A DNA stretch of 64,000 nt. Source: Rhizobium subbaraonis. GTDB taxonomy: Bacteria > Pseudomonadota > Alphaproteobacteria > Rhizobiales > Rhizobiaceae. The stretch lies in NCBI RefSeq assembly GCF_900220975.1, contig NZ_OBQD01000017.1:62001-126000 (forward strand), given 5' to 3'. The translations under genes were made by a program, and so were the position numbers. Positions 1 through 11,102 of this stretch are shown here, piece after piece. Positions within the stretch are counted from its first letter, which is position 1, and the number at the start of each line of letters is the position of its first letter. Below the pieces are notes generated by a model. It did not search any database and was not told the origin of the DNA. It saw nothing but the letters and a program-made list of their open reading frames with translations.

Positions 1-323
1 TCGGTCTCGTGCTGGCGGCTGAGCTGATCATCGTCGTCGGCGGCTCGACGCTTTCGCCAGAGATAGCGAGTAACGCGGCGCACCCGATCCCGCCGATCGC
101 GGAACGAACGAACACCGCCGCACTCGGCGACGTGCTCTATACGGATTACGTCTACTTCTTCCAGATCGCCGGCCTGGTGCTGCTGGTGGCGATGATCGGG
201 GCCATCGTGCTGACGCTGCGCCATCGCGAGGGAATCAAGCGGCAGGACATCTCCGCCCAGGTCGCCCGTACGCCGGCTACCGCCGTCGAGGTGGTCAAGG
301 TCAAACCGGGGCAGGGTCTCTGA
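1..323 (+). CDS. nuoJ: NADH-quinone oxidoreductase subunit J, C-terminal part
   Basis: Only the last ~107 codons are in the window; the reading frame is open from the left edge. NuoJ is a membrane subunit of respiratory complex I that helps shape the proton pathway next to NuoA and NuoK. The visible part has a loop, one strongly hydrophobic segment (about 20 residues after Tyr-Val-Tyr-Phe-Phe) and a polar tail rich in Val and Lys, as in alphaproteobacterial NuoJ. The call rests mainly on its place directly before nuoK-nuoL-nuoM-nuoN. The ATG/GTG-like codon at 9 is internal and is not the true start. Confidence 0.9.
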   Translation, partial: GLVLAAELIIVVGGSTLSPEIASNAAHPIPPIAERTNTAALGDVLYTDYVYFFQIAGLVLLVAMIGAIVLTLRHREGIKRQDISAQVARTPATAVEVVKVKPGQGL

Positions 324-351
324 GGCGCGCTGGACTTAAGGAATTCGCATC

Positions 352-660
352 ATGGAAATCGGTATTTCCCACTATCTCACGGTCAGCGCGATCCTGTTCA
401 CGCTCGGCGTCTTCGGCATCTTCATCAACCGCAAGAACGTCATCGTCATCCTGATGTCGATCGAGCTGATCCTGCTCGCGGTCAACATCAACATGGTCGC
501 TTTCTCGGCCTTCCTGAACGACATCGTCGGCCAGGTCTTTGCTCTGTTCATCCTGACGGTCGCGGCTGCCGAAGCGGCGATCGGTCTTGCAATTCTCGTC
601 GTCTTCTACCGCAACCGCGGCTCCATCGCCGTGGAAGACGTCAACGTGATGAAGGGTTGA
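352..660 (+). CDS. nuoK: NADH-quinone oxidoreductase subunit K
   Basis: Complex I membrane subunit of 102 residues, the usual family length, with three hydrophobic helices. Helix 2 carries the conserved Glu in the [13 protein letters not shown] stretch and helix 3 a second Glu in [10 protein letters not shown]; both are proton-channel residues in the family. An AAGGA ribosome site at 338-342 lies ten bases before the ATG. It sits 28 bases after nuoJ and 6 bases before nuoL, in the same operon. Confidence 0.97.
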   Translation: MEIGISHYLTVSAILFTLGVFGIFINRKNVIVILMSIELILLAVNINMVAFSAFLNDIVGQVFALFILTVAAAEAAIGLAILVVFYRNRGSIAVEDVNVMKG

Positions 661-666
661 TCGGTC

Positions 667-2664
667 ATGGATACCGTCATCAAAGCAATCGTCTTCCTTC
701 CGCTGATCGGCTTTCTGATCGCGGGTCTCGGTGGTAACACGATCGGCGCCAAGGCTTCCGAATTCGTCACCAGCGGTTTCATGGTGATCGCGTGCGCGCT
801 TTCCTGGGTTGTCTTCTTCCAGGTCGCACTCGGCCACGAGGAACTGATCAAGGTTTCGGTCATGCGCTGGATGCAGTCCGGCGGGTTCGACGTCGAATGG
901 GCGTTCCGCGTCGACACGCTGACGGCGGTCATGTTCGTCGTCGTCAACACCGTGTCAATGCTCGTGCATGTCTACTCCATCGGCTACATGCACCATGACC
1001 CGCATCGGCCGCGCTTCTTCGCCTACCTGTCGCTGTTCACATTCGCGATGCTCATGCTAATTACGTCGGACAATCTGCTGCAAATGTTCTTCGGCTGGGA
1101 AGGCGTGGGCCTGGCGTCGTATCTGCTCATCGGCTTCTGGTTCAAGAAGCCGTCGGCGAACGCGGCCGCCATGAAGGCCTTCATCGTCAACCGTGTGGGT
1201 GACTTCGGCTTCGCGCTCGGCATCTTCACCGTCTTCTATCTGTTCGGCTCCGTCAGCTTCGAGACGATCTTCGCCACGGCTGCGACCTATCTGCCGGCCG
1301 AGGGTGCTGCAGATGCCGCAGAGCCGGTCATCACGCTGTTCGGCATGCATCTCGACAAGGCGAATGCGATAACCGCCGCCTGCCTGCTGCTCTTCATGGG
1401 CGCCATGGGCAAGTCTGCACAGTTCCTGCTGCACACCTGGCTCCCGGACGCCATGGAAGGCCCGACCCCGGTCTCGGCCCTCATTCACGCCGCAACCATG
1501 GTCACCGCCGGCGTCTTCCTCGTCGCCCGCATGTCGCCTCTGTTCGAACTGTCGCCGGATGCGCTGACCGTGGTTACCTTCATCGGTGCGATCACGGCCT
1601 TCTTCGCCGCGACCGTCGGCCTGGTGCAGAACGACATCAAGCGCGTCATCGCCTATTCGACCTGCTCGCAGCTGGGCTACATGTTCGTGGCGCTCGGCGT
1701 CGGCGCCTACGGTGCCGCGGTGTTCCACCTCTTCACGCACGCCTTCTTCAAGGCGCTGCTGTTCCTTGGCGCCGGCTCGGTCATCCATGCCGTCGACGGC
1801 GAGCAGGACATGCGCTACATGGGCGGCCTGCGCACGCACATTCCGGTCACCTTCTGGATGATGACGATCGGTACGCTGGCGCTGACGGGCGTCGGAATTC
1901 CGGGAACCGTCATCGGCTTCGCCGGCTTCTTCTCGAAGGATGCGATCATCGAGTCCGCCTTCGCGTCGCACAGCACGGTCGCCGGCTTTGCCTTCACCCT
2001 GCTGGTGATCGCAGCGCTCTTCACGAGCTTCTATTCCTGGCGCCTGGCGTTCATGACGTTCTTCGGCAAGCCGCGCGCTTCTTCCGACGTCATGCACCAC
2101 GTCCATGAATCGCCCGCCGTCATGCTGGTTCCGCTCTATATCCTCGCCGCCGGCGCGGTGTTCGCGGGCTTCCTGTTCCACGACTACTTCTTCGGCCACC
2201 ACTATGCCGAATTCTGGCAGGGTGCGCTTTTCACCGGCCCGGAAAACGAGATCCTGGAAGAGTTCCACCACGTTCCGCTGTGGGTGAAGTGGAGCCCGTT
2301 CGCCGCGATGGCACTGGGTTTCGTCACCGCCTGGTTCATGTACATTCGTCGTCCGGACCTGCCGAAGTACCTGGCAGAACAGCACCGCGGCCTGTACCAG
2401 TTCCTGTTGAACAAGTGGTACTTCGACGAACTGTACGACTTCCTGTTCGTGCGCCCGGCGCTCTGGATCGGCCGGGTGTTCTGGAAGGGCGGTGACGGCG
2501 CCGTCATCGACGGGCTCGGCCCGAACGGGATTGCCGCGCGCGTCCTCGACGTTACCGACCGCGTCGTCCGCCTGCAGACCGGTTACCTTTATCACTATGC
2601 CTTTGCGATGCTGCTCGGAATTGCGGCACTCGTTACCTGGATGATGCTCGGGAGTTCCATCTGA
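667..2664 (+). CDS. nuoL: NADH-quinone oxidoreductase subunit L
   Basis: Large antiporter-like proton-pumping subunit of complex I (665 residues). The core has the family's key residues in order: a Glu in the [15 protein letters not shown] region (TM5), Lys in [22 protein letters not shown] (TM7), the broken-helix HAATMVTAG segment, and a Lys in the [12 protein letters not shown] region. The long C-terminal part fits the lateral helix that lies along NuoM and NuoN. The stop overlaps the nuoM start (TGATG), so translation is probably coupled. Confidence 0.97.
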   Translation: MDTVIKAIVFLPLIGFLIAGLGGNTIGAKASEFVTSGFMVIACALSWVVFFQVALGHEELIKVSVMRWMQSGGFDVEWAFRVDTLTAVMFVVVNTVSMLVHVYSIGYMHHDPHRPRFFAYLSLFTFAMLMLITSDNLLQMFFGWEGVGLASYLLIGFWFKKPSANAAAMKAFIVNRVGDFGFALGIFTVFYLFGSVSFETIFATAATYLPAEGAADAAEPVITLFGMHLDKANAITAACLLLFMGAMGKSAQFLLHTWLPDAMEGPTPVSALIHAATMVTAGVFLVARMSPLFELSPDALTVVTFIGAITAFFAATVGLVQNDIKRVIAYSTCSQLGYMFVALGVGAYGAAVFHLFTHAFFKALLFLGAGSVIHAVDGEQDMRYMGGLRTHIPVTFWMMTIGTLALTGVGIPGTVIGFAGFFSKDAIIESAFASHSTVAGFAFTLLVIAALFTSFYSWRLAFMTFFGKPRASSDVMHHVHESPAVMLVPLYILAAGAVFAGFLFHDYFFGHHYAEFWQGALFTGPENEILEEFHHVPLWVKWSPFAAMALGFVTAWFMYIRRPDLPKYLAEQHRGLYQFLLNKWYFDELYDFLFVRPALWIGRVFWKGGDGAVIDGLGPNGIAARVLDVTDRVVRLQTGYLYHYAFAMLLGIAALVTWMMLGSSI

Positions 2665-4175
2665 TGACCGATTGGCCGATTCTTTCCGCGGTCACCTTTC
2701 TTCCGCTGGTTGGCGTGGCGCTGCTGCTGCTGACCCGCGAGGATAGCCCTTACGGGCGGCGGAACATCCTGAACGTCTCGCTGCTGACGACGGTCTTCAC
2801 CTTCATCCTGTCTGTCTTCATCTGGATTGGCTTCGACTATTCGAACCCCGGCTTCCAGATGATCGAGAAGCATGAATGGCTCGGCACCGGCATTGCCTAT
2901 CATCTGGGCGTGGACGGCATTTCGATGCTGTTCGTCATCCTGTCGACGTTCCTCATGCCTTTTTGCGTGCTGGCGAGCTGGAACTCGGTCGAGAAGCGCC
3001 TGAAGGAATACATGATCGCCTTCCTCATCCTGGAAGTGTTCATGGTCGGCGTCTTCGTCTCGCTCGACATCGTCCTGTTCTACGTCTTCTTCGAGGCAGG
3101 CCTCATTCCGATGTTCATCATCATCGGCGTGTGGGGCGGCAAGGATCGCGTCTATGCGTCCTACAAGTTCTTCCTCTATACGTTGCTCGGTTCGGTGCTG
3201 ATGCTGCTCGCCATCATGGCGATGTACTGGCAGGCCGGCACGACCAGCATTCCCGAACTGCTCGCCTACGGCTTCCCGGAGCAGATGCAGACGTGGCTGT
3301 GGCTTGCCTTCTTCGCCTCGTTCGCGGTGAAGATGCCGATGTGGCCGGTCCACACCTGGTTGCCCGATGCGCACGTTCAGGCGCCGACGGCAGGTTCGGT
3401 CATCCTGGCCGGCATCCTCTTGAAGCTCGGCGGCTACGGCTTCCTTCGCTTCTCGCTGCCGATGTTCCCGCTGGCATCCGACTACTTCGCGCCGTTCGTC
3501 TTCACGCTCTCGGTCGTCGCCATCATCTACACCTCGCTGGTCGCGCTGGTGCAGGAAGACATCAAGAAGCTGATCGCCTATTCGTCGGTTGCGCACATGG
3601 GCTACGTGACCATGGGCATTTTTGCGGCCAACGAGCAGGGCGTGCAGGGCGCACTGTTCCAGATGCTCTCACACGGTATCGTGTCCGGCGCACTCTTCCT
3701 CTGCGTCGGCGTCGTCTACGACCGCCTGCACACCCGCGAGATTGCGGCCTATGGCGGGCTTGCCAACAACATGCCGAAATACGCCGTCGCCTTCATGATC
3801 TTCACGATGGCCAATGTCGGTCTGCCCGGCACCTCCGGCTTCGTCGGTGAAATCATGACGCTGCTCGGTGCCTTCCGGGCCAACACCTGGGTAGCGTTCT
3901 TTGCAACGTCCGGCGTCATCCTGTCGGCGGCCTATGCGCTGTGGCTGTACCGCCGCGTGATCTTCGGTCCGCTCGAGAAGGAAAGCCTCAAGGCGCTGCT
4001 CGACCTGTCGGGGCGCGAGAAGGCCATACTCTATCCGCTCGTGCTGCTGACGATCTTCTTTGGTGTCTATCCCATGCCGGTCCTTGACGTGACCGCCGCC
4101 TCGGTCGATGCCCTCCTGAACAATTACACCGCGGCCCTCGAAGCAGCGCAATCCGTTGCGCTCTCGGCGAACTGA
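2664..4175 (+). CDS. nuoM: NADH-quinone oxidoreductase subunit M
   Basis: Second antiporter-like complex I subunit (503 residues). Visible family landmarks are the charged Glu in [17 protein letters not shown], Lys in [23 protein letters not shown] and the SVAHMGY motif after [16 protein letters not shown] ribosome site just before the ATG lies inside the end of nuoL. It is 17 bases upstream of nuoN. Length and motif order are ordinary. Confidence 0.97.
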   Translation: MTDWPILSAVTFLPLVGVALLLLTREDSPYGRRNILNVSLLTTVFTFILSVFIWIGFDYSNPGFQMIEKHEWLGTGIAYHLGVDGISMLFVILSTFLMPFCVLASWNSVEKRLKEYMIAFLILEVFMVGVFVSLDIVLFYVFFEAGLIPMFIIIGVWGGKDRVYASYKFFLYTLLGSVLMLLAIMAMYWQAGTTSIPELLAYGFPEQMQTWLWLAFFASFAVKMPMWPVHTWLPDAHVQAPTAGSVILAGILLKLGGYGFLRFSLPMFPLASDYFAPFVFTLSVVAIIYTSLVALVQEDIKKLIAYSSVAHMGYVTMGIFAANEQGVQGALFQMLSHGIVSGALFLCVGVVYDRLHTREIAAYGGLANNMPKYAVAFMIFTMANVGLPGTSGFVGEIMTLLGAFRANTWVAFFATSGVILSAAYALWLYRRVIFGPLEKESLKALLDLSGREKAILYPLVLLTIFFGVYPMPVLDVTAASVDALLNNYTAALEAAQSVALSAN

Positions 4176-4192
4176 CGACGGGATCATTGGAT

Positions 4193-5635
4193 ATGACTGC
4201 TGAACTCCTCCTTGCCAGCCTTCAGCTCTCGACGCCCGAGGTCATTCTGGCTCTGGGTGCGATGGCTCTCCTGATGATCGGCGTGTTCTCCGGCGAACGC
4301 TCGGCGACAACCGTCACCGGGCTGGCCGTAGCTCTGCTGATCATCGCTGGTCTCATGCTGGTGATGAAGAGCCCCGAAGGCGTTGCCTTTGGCGGCGCCT
4401 TCGTCTCCGATCCCTTCGCCCGCTTCATGAAGATCCTGACGTTGATCGGTTCGATCACGGCGCTGGTCATGACGGTCGGCCATGCCCGCTCGCAGCAGCT
4501 GGACCGGTTCGAGTTTCCCGTTCTCATCGTGCTGGCGACGCTCGGCATGCTGCTGATGATCTCGGCAAATGACCTGCTGTCGCTGTATCTGGCGCTGGAA
4601 CTGCAGTCGCTGGCTCTCTATGTCGTTGCCGCGATCAACCGAGACAGCGTCCGCTCCACCGAAGCCGGCCTGAAATATTTCGTGCTCGGCGCGCTGTCGT
4701 CCGGCATGCTGCTCTACGGCATGTCGCTGGTCTATGGCTTCACCGGCCACACCAACTTCGAGCAGATCGCAGCCGCCCTGTCGGCCGAGGGCCGCTCGCT
4801 TGGCCTCGTCTTCGGCCTCGTCTTCGTCCTCGCGGGCCTGGCCTTCAAGATTTCCGCCGTTCCGTTCCACATGTGGACGCCGGACGTTTACGAGGGTGCG
4901 CCGACGCCGGTGACCGCCTTCTTTGCCGCAGCACCGAAGGTTGCGGCGATGGCGATGCTCGTGCGTATCGTCATCGATGCCTTCGAGCCGGTCGTTGCCG
5001 ACTGGCAGCAGATCATCGTCTTCATCTCGATCGCCTCGATGCTGCTCGGCTCGTTCGCCGCGATCGGCCAGAAGAACATCAAGCGGCTGATGGCCTATTC
5101 GTCGATCGGTCACATGGGCTATGCGCTCGTCGGCCTTGCCGCCGGCTCCATGGCCGGTGTGCGCGGCGTCGCGCTCTACATGCTGATCTACATGGTGATG
5201 ACGCTCGGCACGTTCGCCTGCATTCTCGCCATGCGGCGTCGTGAAGGCGGCAACGTGGAATCGATCGACGATCTCGCCGGCCTTTCCACCACGAATCCCT
5301 TCATGGCCAGCGTTCTGACGGTCATGATGTTCTCGCTTGCCGGCATTCCGCCGCTGGCAGGCTTCTTTGCCAAGTACTTCGTCTTCATGGCGGCGATCGA
5401 GGCGCATCTCTATGCGCTTGCCATTATCGGCGTGCTGTCTTCGGTGGTAGGCGCCTATTATTACCTGCGTCTCGTGAAGGTGATGTGGTTCGATCCGGCG
5501 ACGGACGAGTTCGCCCGCACGCCGGGCGAGCTGAAGCTTGTCTTCGGTCTCGCCGGCCTGTTCGTGGCAGGATACGTCCTGATTGGCGGACCGATCGGCG
5601 AAGCGGCCGAAGCGGCCGCGCGGACCTTCTTTTGA
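4193..5635 (+). CDS. nuoN: NADH-quinone oxidoreductase subunit N
   Basis: Third antiporter-like complex I subunit (480 residues from the ATG at 4193; an in-frame TTG at 4187 is possible but less likely). It shows Glu in [15 protein letters not shown], Lys in [23 protein letters not shown] and the [10 protein letters not shown] motif. It is the last nuo gene. Its TGA overlaps the TTG start of birA, so the biotin ligase is made from the same message. Confidence 0.96.
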   Translation: MTAELLLASLQLSTPEVILALGAMALLMIGVFSGERSATTVTGLAVALLIIAGLMLVMKSPEGVAFGGAFVSDPFARFMKILTLIGSITALVMTVGHARSQQLDRFEFPVLIVLATLGMLLMISANDLLSLYLALELQSLALYVVAAINRDSVRSTEAGLKYFVLGALSSGMLLYGMSLVYGFTGHTNFEQIAAALSAEGRSLGLVFGLVFVLAGLAFKISAVPFHMWTPDVYEGAPTPVTAFFAAAPKVAAMAMLVRIVIDAFEPVVADWQQIIVFISIASMLLGSFAAIGQKNIKRLMAYSSIGHMGYALVGLAAGSMAGVRGVALYMLIYMVMTLGTFACILAMRRREGGNVESIDDLAGLSTTNPFMASVLTVMMFSLAGIPPLAGFFAKYFVFMAAIEAHLYALAIIGVLSSVVGAYYYLRLVKVMWFDPATDEFARTPGELKLVFGLAGLFVAGYVLIGGPIGEAAEAAARTFF

Positions 5636-6399
5636 CAGGGCGGACGGGCACCGGCCGGCTCACGCTGGATGATTTCCGGCATGAGGCACTGGTCGAGACC
5701 ACTTCCACCAACGCGGATTGTTTGGAGCGCGCCCGCAGGGGCGCGCTTTCCGGTCTGTGGATCACCGCGGCGCGGCAGACCGGGGGCAGGGGGCGGCGCG
5801 GTCGCCCGTGGACGTCGGAGGCCGGAAATCTCTATGCCTCGCTGCTGCTAATCGATCCGGCGCCCATGGAGCGCCTCGGTTCGCTGCCTTTGGCGGTTGC
5901 CGTGGCGGTCCAGTCGGCGATTTCGTCGATCATGCCTCTCGATGCGCCACCGGTGAAGATCAAGTGGCCGAACGACCTGCTGATCGAGCGCAGGAAAATC
6001 TGCGGTATCTTGATCGAGGCGGAAACGATGGCCGACGGTCGCCAGGCGATCGTCATCGGCTGCGGTATCAATGTGGCAGTGGCGCCGGAAACCGGGCTCT
6101 ACCCGGTCGCGCGCCTCTCCGACTATGGCTGTACGGTCGGGCCCGCCGAGCTCTTCGCCCATCTCTTCCGGGAGATGGCGGATATATTGCGGCTTTGGGA
6201 CAGCGCCAACGGGATCGGCGAGATCACGGCCCGCTGGCGAAAGGTCGCCGGCGGCATTGGTGAACGTATAACGGTCAATTTGCCGACCCAATCAATTTCC
6301 GGGCGCTTCGTCGGAATTGATGATAGTGGTCTGCTGAAGCTTGAGGCTGACGAGGGTGATGTGCGCCTGATCGCAGCCGGTGATGTTTTCTTCGAATAA
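5632..6399 (+). CDS. birA: Biotin--[acetyl-CoA-carboxylase] ligase, without DNA-binding domain
   Basis: Joins biotin to the biotin carboxyl carrier protein through biotinyl-AMP. The 255-residue frame has TTSTN at ~23-27, the biotin-AMP loop GRGRRGRPW at 52-60 and KWPNDLL at 111-117, all diagnostic of the catalytic domain. There is no N-terminal winged helix, so this is the monofunctional class that cannot repress bio genes. The start is inferred as the TTG that overlaps the nuoN stop; no ATG lies upstream of the conserved part in a sensible place. Placement after nuoN is common in rhizobia. Confidence 0.93.
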   Translation: MTGRTGTGRLTLDDFRHEALVETTSTNADCLERARRGALSGLWITAARQTGGRGRRGRPWTSEAGNLYASLLLIDPAPMERLGSLPLAVAVAVQSAISSIMPLDAPPVKIKWPNDLLIERRKICGILIEAETMADGRQAIVIGCGINVAVAPETGLYPVARLSDYGCTVGPAELFAHLFREMADILRLWDSANGIGEITARWRKVAGGIGERITVNLPTQSISGRFVGIDDSGLLKLEADEGDVRLIAAGDVFFE

Positions 6400-6416
6400 T
6401 CGGATTTTTGCAGAAT

Positions 6417-8084
6417 ATGGCGAACCAAGAAGACCTGGTGTTCCTGCCGCTCGGCGGGGTTGGCGAGATCGGTATGAATCTCGCACTCTACGGATACGGC
6501 ACACCGGGCAATCGCAAGTGGATCATGGTCGACTGCGGCGTGACGTTCCCCGGGCCCGACCTGCCGGGCGTGGATCTCGTGCTGCCCGACATCCGTTTCC
6601 TCGCCGAAGAGCGCAAGAACCTCAAGGGCATCATCATCACCCATGCCCATGAGGATCACTACGGCGCCCTGAATGATCTGTGGCCGGGGTTGAACGTGCC
6701 GGTCTATGCCTCACCGTTCACGGCCGGCATGCTGGAAGCCAAGCGCGATTTCGAGCGCAGCCGCACCGAGATTCCGGTGACGATCTTCAAGCAGGGAGAC
6801 CGCATCAATGTCGGTCCGTTCGAAATCGAAGGCATCGGCGTCAACCATTCCATTCCCGAGCCGATGTCGCTGGCGATCAAGACGCCGCTCGGCACGGTGA
6901 TCCACACCGGTGACTGGAAGATCGACCTGCACCCATCGCTCGGACCGCTGACAGACGAGACGCGGTTCCGCAAGCTGGGGGACGAGGGCGTTCTGGCGCT
7001 CGTCTGCGACAGCACCAACGCCCTGCGCGATGGCGTCTCCCCGTCCGAGGAGGAGGTGAGCGAGAGCCTGGCGAAGATCATCGAAAGTTCGGAAGGGCGC
7101 GTGGGCATCACGACCTTCTCGTCGAATGTCGGCCGTATTCGTTCCATCGCCAAGGCGGCGGAGACGGCGGGACGCGAGGTGCTGCTGCTCGGCAGTTCGA
7201 TGAAGCGAGTGACAGCGGTGGCGCGCGACATCGGCCTGATGGAAGGCATAAAGCCGTTCATCGACGAAGACGAGTTCGGCTACATTCCGCGCGACAAGGT
7301 CGTCGTCATCCTGACCGGAAGCCAGGGCGAGCCGCGTGCAGCACTCGCCAAGATCGCCCGCGACGAGATGCGCAACGTGGCGTTTACCGCCGGCGACACG
7401 ATCATCTTCTCCTCGCGCGCCATTCCCGGCAACGAGAAGGCGATCAACGACATCAAGAACGGCCTCGTCGACCAGGGTATCCACGTCATCACCGACGGCG
7501 AGGCGCTGGTGCACGTCTCCGGCCATCCGCGCCGCAGCGAACTGCAGCAGATGTACGCCTGGACCCGGCCGAAGATCGTGGTGCCGGTCCATGGCGAGGC
7601 GGCCCATCTGGTGGCGCATGCGGAGCTTGCCGAGCAGTCTGGCATCGGCGTGGTGCCGCGTGTTCGCGACGGGCAGATGCTGCGGCTGGCGCCGGGCGTT
7701 CCGGAGGTGCTCGAGGAAGTTTCGTTCGGCCGCATCTTCAAGGACGGAAACCTGATCGGCGACTATGAGGAAATGGGTATCGGCGACCGCCGCAAGCTCT
7801 CCTTCGTCGGGCACGTTGCCGTGAACGTCGTGCTCGATGCCCGCTACGACTTTCGGGGCGACCCGGAGATCGTTCCCTTCGGGCTGCCGCAGTTCGACGA
7901 CGAGGGCGAAGACATGGGCGACACGCTCTATGATGCGGTCCTTGGCGCCGTCGAGAGCATTCCGCGGGCGCGCCGCAAGGATCTGGACACGATCCGGGAA
8001 GCGGTTCGCCGCGCCGTGCGAGCGATGGCGAATGAAATTTGGGGCAAGAAGCCGGTCGTGACGGTGTTTGTAACCCGCGCGTAA
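6417..8084 (+). CDS. rnj: Ribonuclease J (metallo-beta-lactamase / beta-CASP RNase)
   Basis: RNA-processing enzyme with 5'-exo and endonuclease activity, important for rRNA maturation and mRNA decay in Rhizobiales. The 555-residue protein has the metal motif HAHEDH (His76, His78, Asp80, His81), a second metal His in HTGDWKID, and C-terminal beta-CASP features (GSQGEPRAAL, and VSGHPRRSEL with its His). The ATG at 6417 is preferred over the in-frame TTG at 6408. It begins 17 bases after birA and may share the nuo-birA transcript. Confidence 0.95.
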   Translation: MANQEDLVFLPLGGVGEIGMNLALYGYGTPGNRKWIMVDCGVTFPGPDLPGVDLVLPDIRFLAEERKNLKGIIITHAHEDHYGALNDLWPGLNVPVYASPFTAGMLEAKRDFERSRTEIPVTIFKQGDRINVGPFEIEGIGVNHSIPEPMSLAIKTPLGTVIHTGDWKIDLHPSLGPLTDETRFRKLGDEGVLALVCDSTNALRDGVSPSEEEVSESLAKIIESSEGRVGITTFSSNVGRIRSIAKAAETAGREVLLLGSSMKRVTAVARDIGLMEGIKPFIDEDEFGYIPRDKVVVILTGSQGEPRAALAKIARDEMRNVAFTAGDTIIFSSRAIPGNEKAINDIKNGLVDQGIHVITDGEALVHVSGHPRRSELQQMYAWTRPKIVVPVHGEAAHLVAHAELAEQSGIGVVPRVRDGQMLRLAPGVPEVLEEVSFGRIFKDGNLIGDYEEMGIGDRRKLSFVGHVAVNVVLDARYDFRGDPEIVPFGLPQFDDEGEDMGDTLYDAVLGAVESIPRARRKDLDTIREAVRRAVRAMANEIWGKKPVVTVFVTRA

Positions 8085-8130
8085 AGTGCGTACCGGAACG
8101 CGTCATGAGTTTGTCTTTGGGAGGACAGGC

Positions 8131-8535
8131 GTGCTTGGACGAGTAAATCATATCGCGATCGCCGTGCCGGATCTGGCCGCGGCGGTCGCTTCGTACCGGG
8201 ACGTGCTAGGCGCACGGGTGACCGAGCCGCAGGCGCTGCCTCAGCATGGCGTGACCGTTGTCTTCGTCGAGTTGCCGAACACCAAGGTCGAGCTGCTGGA
8301 GCCGCTGGGTGACGCCTCGCCGATTGCTGCCTTCCTGCAGAAGGCGCCAGGCGGCGGCATGCACCATGTCTGCTACGAGGTGGACGACATTCTGGCTGCG
8401 CGCGATCGGCTTGCCGCCGGCGGCGCGCGCGTGCTTGGCGACGGCAATCCAAAGATCGGCGCCCACGGCAAGCCCGTCCTGTTCCTGCATCCGAAGGATT
8501 TCTTCGGTACGCTGATCGAGCTGGAAGAAGTGTGA
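8131..8535 (+). CDS. mce: Methylmalonyl-CoA epimerase
   Basis: Interconverts (R)- and (S)-methylmalonyl-CoA in propionyl-CoA use. The 134-residue protein is one vicinal-oxygen-chelate unit pair. The metal ligands expected for the family are visible: His in RVNHIAIAVPDL, Glu/Gln near VELLEPLG, His in GGGMHHVCYEVDD and Glu in GTLIELEEV at the C-terminus. A GTG start at 8131 has a GGAGG-like site nine bases before it; upstream codons in frame do not fit the family. A DUF1467 gene follows, a usual alphaproteobacterial pairing. Confidence 0.93.
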   Translation: MLGRVNHIAIAVPDLAAAVASYRDVLGARVTEPQALPQHGVTVVFVELPNTKVELLEPLGDASPIAAFLQKAPGGGMHHVCYEVDDILAARDRLAAGGARVLGDGNPKIGAHGKPVLFLHPKDFFGTLIELEEV

Positions 8536-8727
8536 CAGCTGGCCGCTGCCATCGGGTTTGAATTCCTCCGCAGTCGGGGTTAAAGGTGGCAGGTGGCCGA
8601 GCCGCGCATTTTCATCAACGCCGGAAATGCTCTGGCGAGAGGCCAGGTCTTGTATCAATACGCTTGGCGGCAGGCGTTCGGTTCCGTGGAGCCGCGCCGC
8701 CCGGTCAGCGCCTGACGGGATAGGCTC

Positions 8728-8997
8728 ATGCCTCTGTTTTCACTCTTCGCCGTGTACTTCATCATCTGGTGGGTGACCCTTTTTGCCGTGCTGCCGTTCG
8801 GTTTGCGGACCCAGGCCGAGGAAAACGACGTGGTGCCGGGCACGGTCGAGAGCGCGCCGGCGCGTTTCCGGGGCTGGCGGGTGGTGCTGATTACCACAGT
8901 CGCTGCCGCCTTGATTCACCTCGGCTGGTATGTGCTGTCGGTCAGGTTGGGCTATGGCATCGACGCCATTCCGCAGCTCTATCCGAAGTTCGATTGA
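8728..8997 (+). CDS. DUF1467 family membrane protein
   Basis: Small membrane protein of 89 residues with a hydrophobic helix at ~5-25 (ending in LPFGLRTQ) and a second at ~52-72. The WWVTLFAVLPFGLR stretch is the hallmark of DUF1467, an alphaproteobacterial family of unknown job that regularly sits between mce and proS. The 192 bases before it hold no gene I can support. It ends just before a rho-independent terminator, so it closes the upstream unit. Confidence 0.9.
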   Translation: MPLFSLFAVYFIIWWVTLFAVLPFGLRTQAEENDVVPGTVESAPARFRGWRVVLITTVAAALIHLGWYVLSVRLGYGIDAIPQLYPKFD

Positions 8998-9138
8998 GCG
9001 ACCGCCCGCGGGCCTGGATACGTTCATATTTTCGTATTGTTTCGGCATTGTTTCACGCATGTGCGCGTTTGCCGCAGGCTGGTGTCATCCAGCCGTCATG
9101 ATGACAGTGTAGGCACAGCATCGTTCATAAAGCCAAAA

Positions 9139-9165
9139 AAAAACAAGGCCAGAAGCCTTGTTTTT
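9139..9165 (+). terminator. Rho-independent terminator after DUF1467 gene
   Basis: AAAACAAGGC pairs with GCCTTGTTTT around a short CAGA loop, giving a stem of about ten pairs with a T-run on the plus side and an A-run on the other. It could therefore work in both directions; it ends the mce-DUF1467 unit. Confidence 0.85.
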
Positions 9166-9346
9166 AAAGTATCGCGTGATCTTTATCCGTCGCCGGTGGC
9201 AGCGTCTGCGCGCGCCAAAGATCTGATCCTCCCAAGACTTGACCGCGAAATTGGCAAGAATTTATACTCCTTGCCTGTTTTGTGGCCTGAAACTAGCCCA
9301 AAGGTTGGGCGTTGTCATCTGATTTTTTGCATAATTGTTACAGTCA

Positions 9347-9390
9347 CGGAAAATTTTTCCGTTGACTTCGAAATTGAAATTTCCGTTATT
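9347..9390 (+). promoter_or_regulatory. Candidate proS promoter with two palindromes
   Basis: A perfect 15-base palindrome CGGAAAA-T-TTTTCCG lies at 9347-9361. Right after it comes TTGACT (9362-9367) as a -35 box, and 17 bases later a weak -10, GTTATT (9385-9390). The spacer carries a second palindrome, GAAATT-GA-AATTTC (9370-9383). The composition is far richer in A and T than its surroundings. A regulator site is inferred from geometry only. Confidence 0.4.
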
Positions 9391-9561
9391 ACCGCCCCCG
9401 TTTTCCGTGATGAACCGGTCCGGCGGTTCCCGCGGCCGATTTGGCGAGGGGCCTGCGCACGCGGGTTCACTTCGCCTCGCGAAGCGTTTATGAACGCACG
9501 AATTCAACGTCATTTCGCCCGATTCCATCACTAGGCGAATAGTGTCAATTTGGAACCCGCC

Positions 9562-10887
9562 ATGCGCCTTTCCCGCTTTTTCATGCCCATCCTCAAGGAA
9601 AATCCCAAGGAGGCGGAAATCGTCTCGCATCGCCTGATGCTGCGCACGGGCATGATCAAGCAGCAGTCAGCCGGCATTTACACGTGGCTGCCGCTGGGCA
9701 AGCGCGTGCTCGACAAGGTGAACGCGATTATCCGCGAGGAGCAGAACCGCTCCGGCGCCATCGAACTGCTGATGCCGACGCTTCAGTCGGCCGAACTCTG
9801 GCAGGAGAGCGGGCGCTACGACGCCTATGGCAAGGAGATGCTGCGCATCAAGGATCGCCAGGACCGTGCCATGCTCTATGGCCCGACCAACGAGGAGATG
9901 ATCACGGACGTGTTCCGCTCCTACGTCAAGTCCTACAAGGACCTGCCGCTGAACCTCTATCACATCCAGCTGAAGTTCCGCGACGAGATCCGTCCGCGCT
10001 TCGGCACCATGCGTTCGCGCGAGTTCCTGATGAAGGACGCCTATTCCTTCGATCTGACGCGCGAAGGGGCGGAGCACGCCTATAACCGCATGTTCGCAGC
10101 CTATCTGCGCACCTTCACGCGCCTCGGCCTGCGGGCAATCCCCATGCGCGCCGATACCGGCCCGATCGGCGGCAATCTCAGCCACGAATTCATCATCCTG
10201 GCGGATACGGGCGAGTCGGAAGTCTTCTGCCACAAGGACTTCCTGGGTTTCGATATTCCCGGCATAGAAACCGATTTCGAGGACGTAGCCGGCCTGAAGA
10301 CGATCTTCGAGAAATGGACGTCGCGCTATGCGGCGACCTCGGAAATGCACGACGAGGCCGCATTTGCCGCGATTCCCGAGGGCGAGCGCCTCTCCGCACG
10401 CGGTATCGAGGTGGGGCACATCTTCTATTTCGGTACCAAGTACTCCGAGGCGATGGGTGCCAAGGTGCAGGGTCCGGACGGCAAGGAGCATGCCGTGCAC
10501 ATGGGCTCCTACGGCATCGGTCCGACGCGGCTCGTGCCGGCGATCATCGAGGCCTCTCATGACGAGAACGGCATCATCTGGCCGCGTTCTGTGGCGCCCT
10601 TCGAGGTTGTCATCATCAACATGAAGGCCGGGGATGCGGCGTGCGACACCGCTAGCGAACAGATCTATGCAGCGCTCGGCAAGGCTGGCATCGACGTGCT
10701 GCTTGACGACAAGGACGAGCGCGCCGGAACCAAGTTCGCCACCGCCGACCTGATCGGAGCCCCGTTCCAGGTCATCGTCGGGCCGCGCTCGGTTGCAGCC
10801 GGCGAAGTCGAGGTGAAGGATCGCAAGACAGGCGAGCGCGAGACGCTGACCATCGAGGCTGCGATCGCCCGCCTCGTGGCCGCCTGA
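9562..10887 (+). CDS. proS: Prolyl-tRNA synthetase, short alphaproteobacterial form
   Basis: Charges tRNA-Pro with proline in the cytoplasm. The protein has 441 residues, much shorter than the ~570-residue E. coli enzyme because the editing insertion is missing, as is normal in alphaproteobacteria. Class II motifs are seen: motif 2 region with [25 protein letters not shown] and motif 3 region with [11 protein letters not shown], followed by the anticodon-binding domain. The ATG at 9562 gives the usual [10 protein letters not shown] start; an in-frame TTG at 9550 is less likely. Confidence 0.96.
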   Translation: MRLSRFFMPILKENPKEAEIVSHRLMLRTGMIKQQSAGIYTWLPLGKRVLDKVNAIIREEQNRSGAIELLMPTLQSAELWQESGRYDAYGKEMLRIKDRQDRAMLYGPTNEEMITDVFRSYVKSYKDLPLNLYHIQLKFRDEIRPRFGTMRSREFLMKDAYSFDLTREGAEHAYNRMFAAYLRTFTRLGLRAIPMRADTGPIGGNLSHEFIILADTGESEVFCHKDFLGFDIPGIETDFEDVAGLKTIFEKWTSRYAATSEMHDEAAFAAIPEGERLSARGIEVGHIFYFGTKYSEAMGAKVQGPDGKEHAVHMGSYGIGPTRLVPAIIEASHDENGIIWPRSVAPFEVVIINMKAGDAACDTASEQIYAALGKAGIDVLLDDKDERAGTKFATADLIGAPFQVIVGPRSVAAGEVEVKDRKTGERETLTIEAAIARLVAA

Positions 10888-10890
10888 TTT

Positions 10891-10910
10891 CGATCCGCTG
10901 GGATCGATTT
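10891..10910 (+). terminator. Weak hairpin after proS
   Basis: CGATCC and GGATCG pair around GCTG and are followed by ATTTT. The six-pair stem is short, so it may only attenuate; lolC begins ~190 bases downstream and the gap contains no other clear signal. Confidence 0.3.
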
Positions 10911-11102
10911 TCGACAGGCTTTGTGCGCAGACTTCTCCTGCATGATTCCCCTGCCGGCCCGGCGCCGTGCAAAGGGATCGTGCAGGATCTGAACATTCGG
11001 CTTTCGCGCGTCGCAGACGATGCGCGGAGCGCATGGCTGGAGTGGGGCATGGTTCGCGGCCGCAGGTCGCCGATACGCCCCGGCAAGACGACCGGAGGCA
11101 TC

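Larger units (their letters stand above)
8998..9561. other. Gene-free stretch between DUF1467 gene and proS
   Basis: No credible gene. It holds a terminator (9139-9165), then an unusually AT-rich block (~9315-9395) with two palindromes that looks like the promoter region of proS, and a GC-rich leader of ~150 bases ending at proS. Confidence 0.7.
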
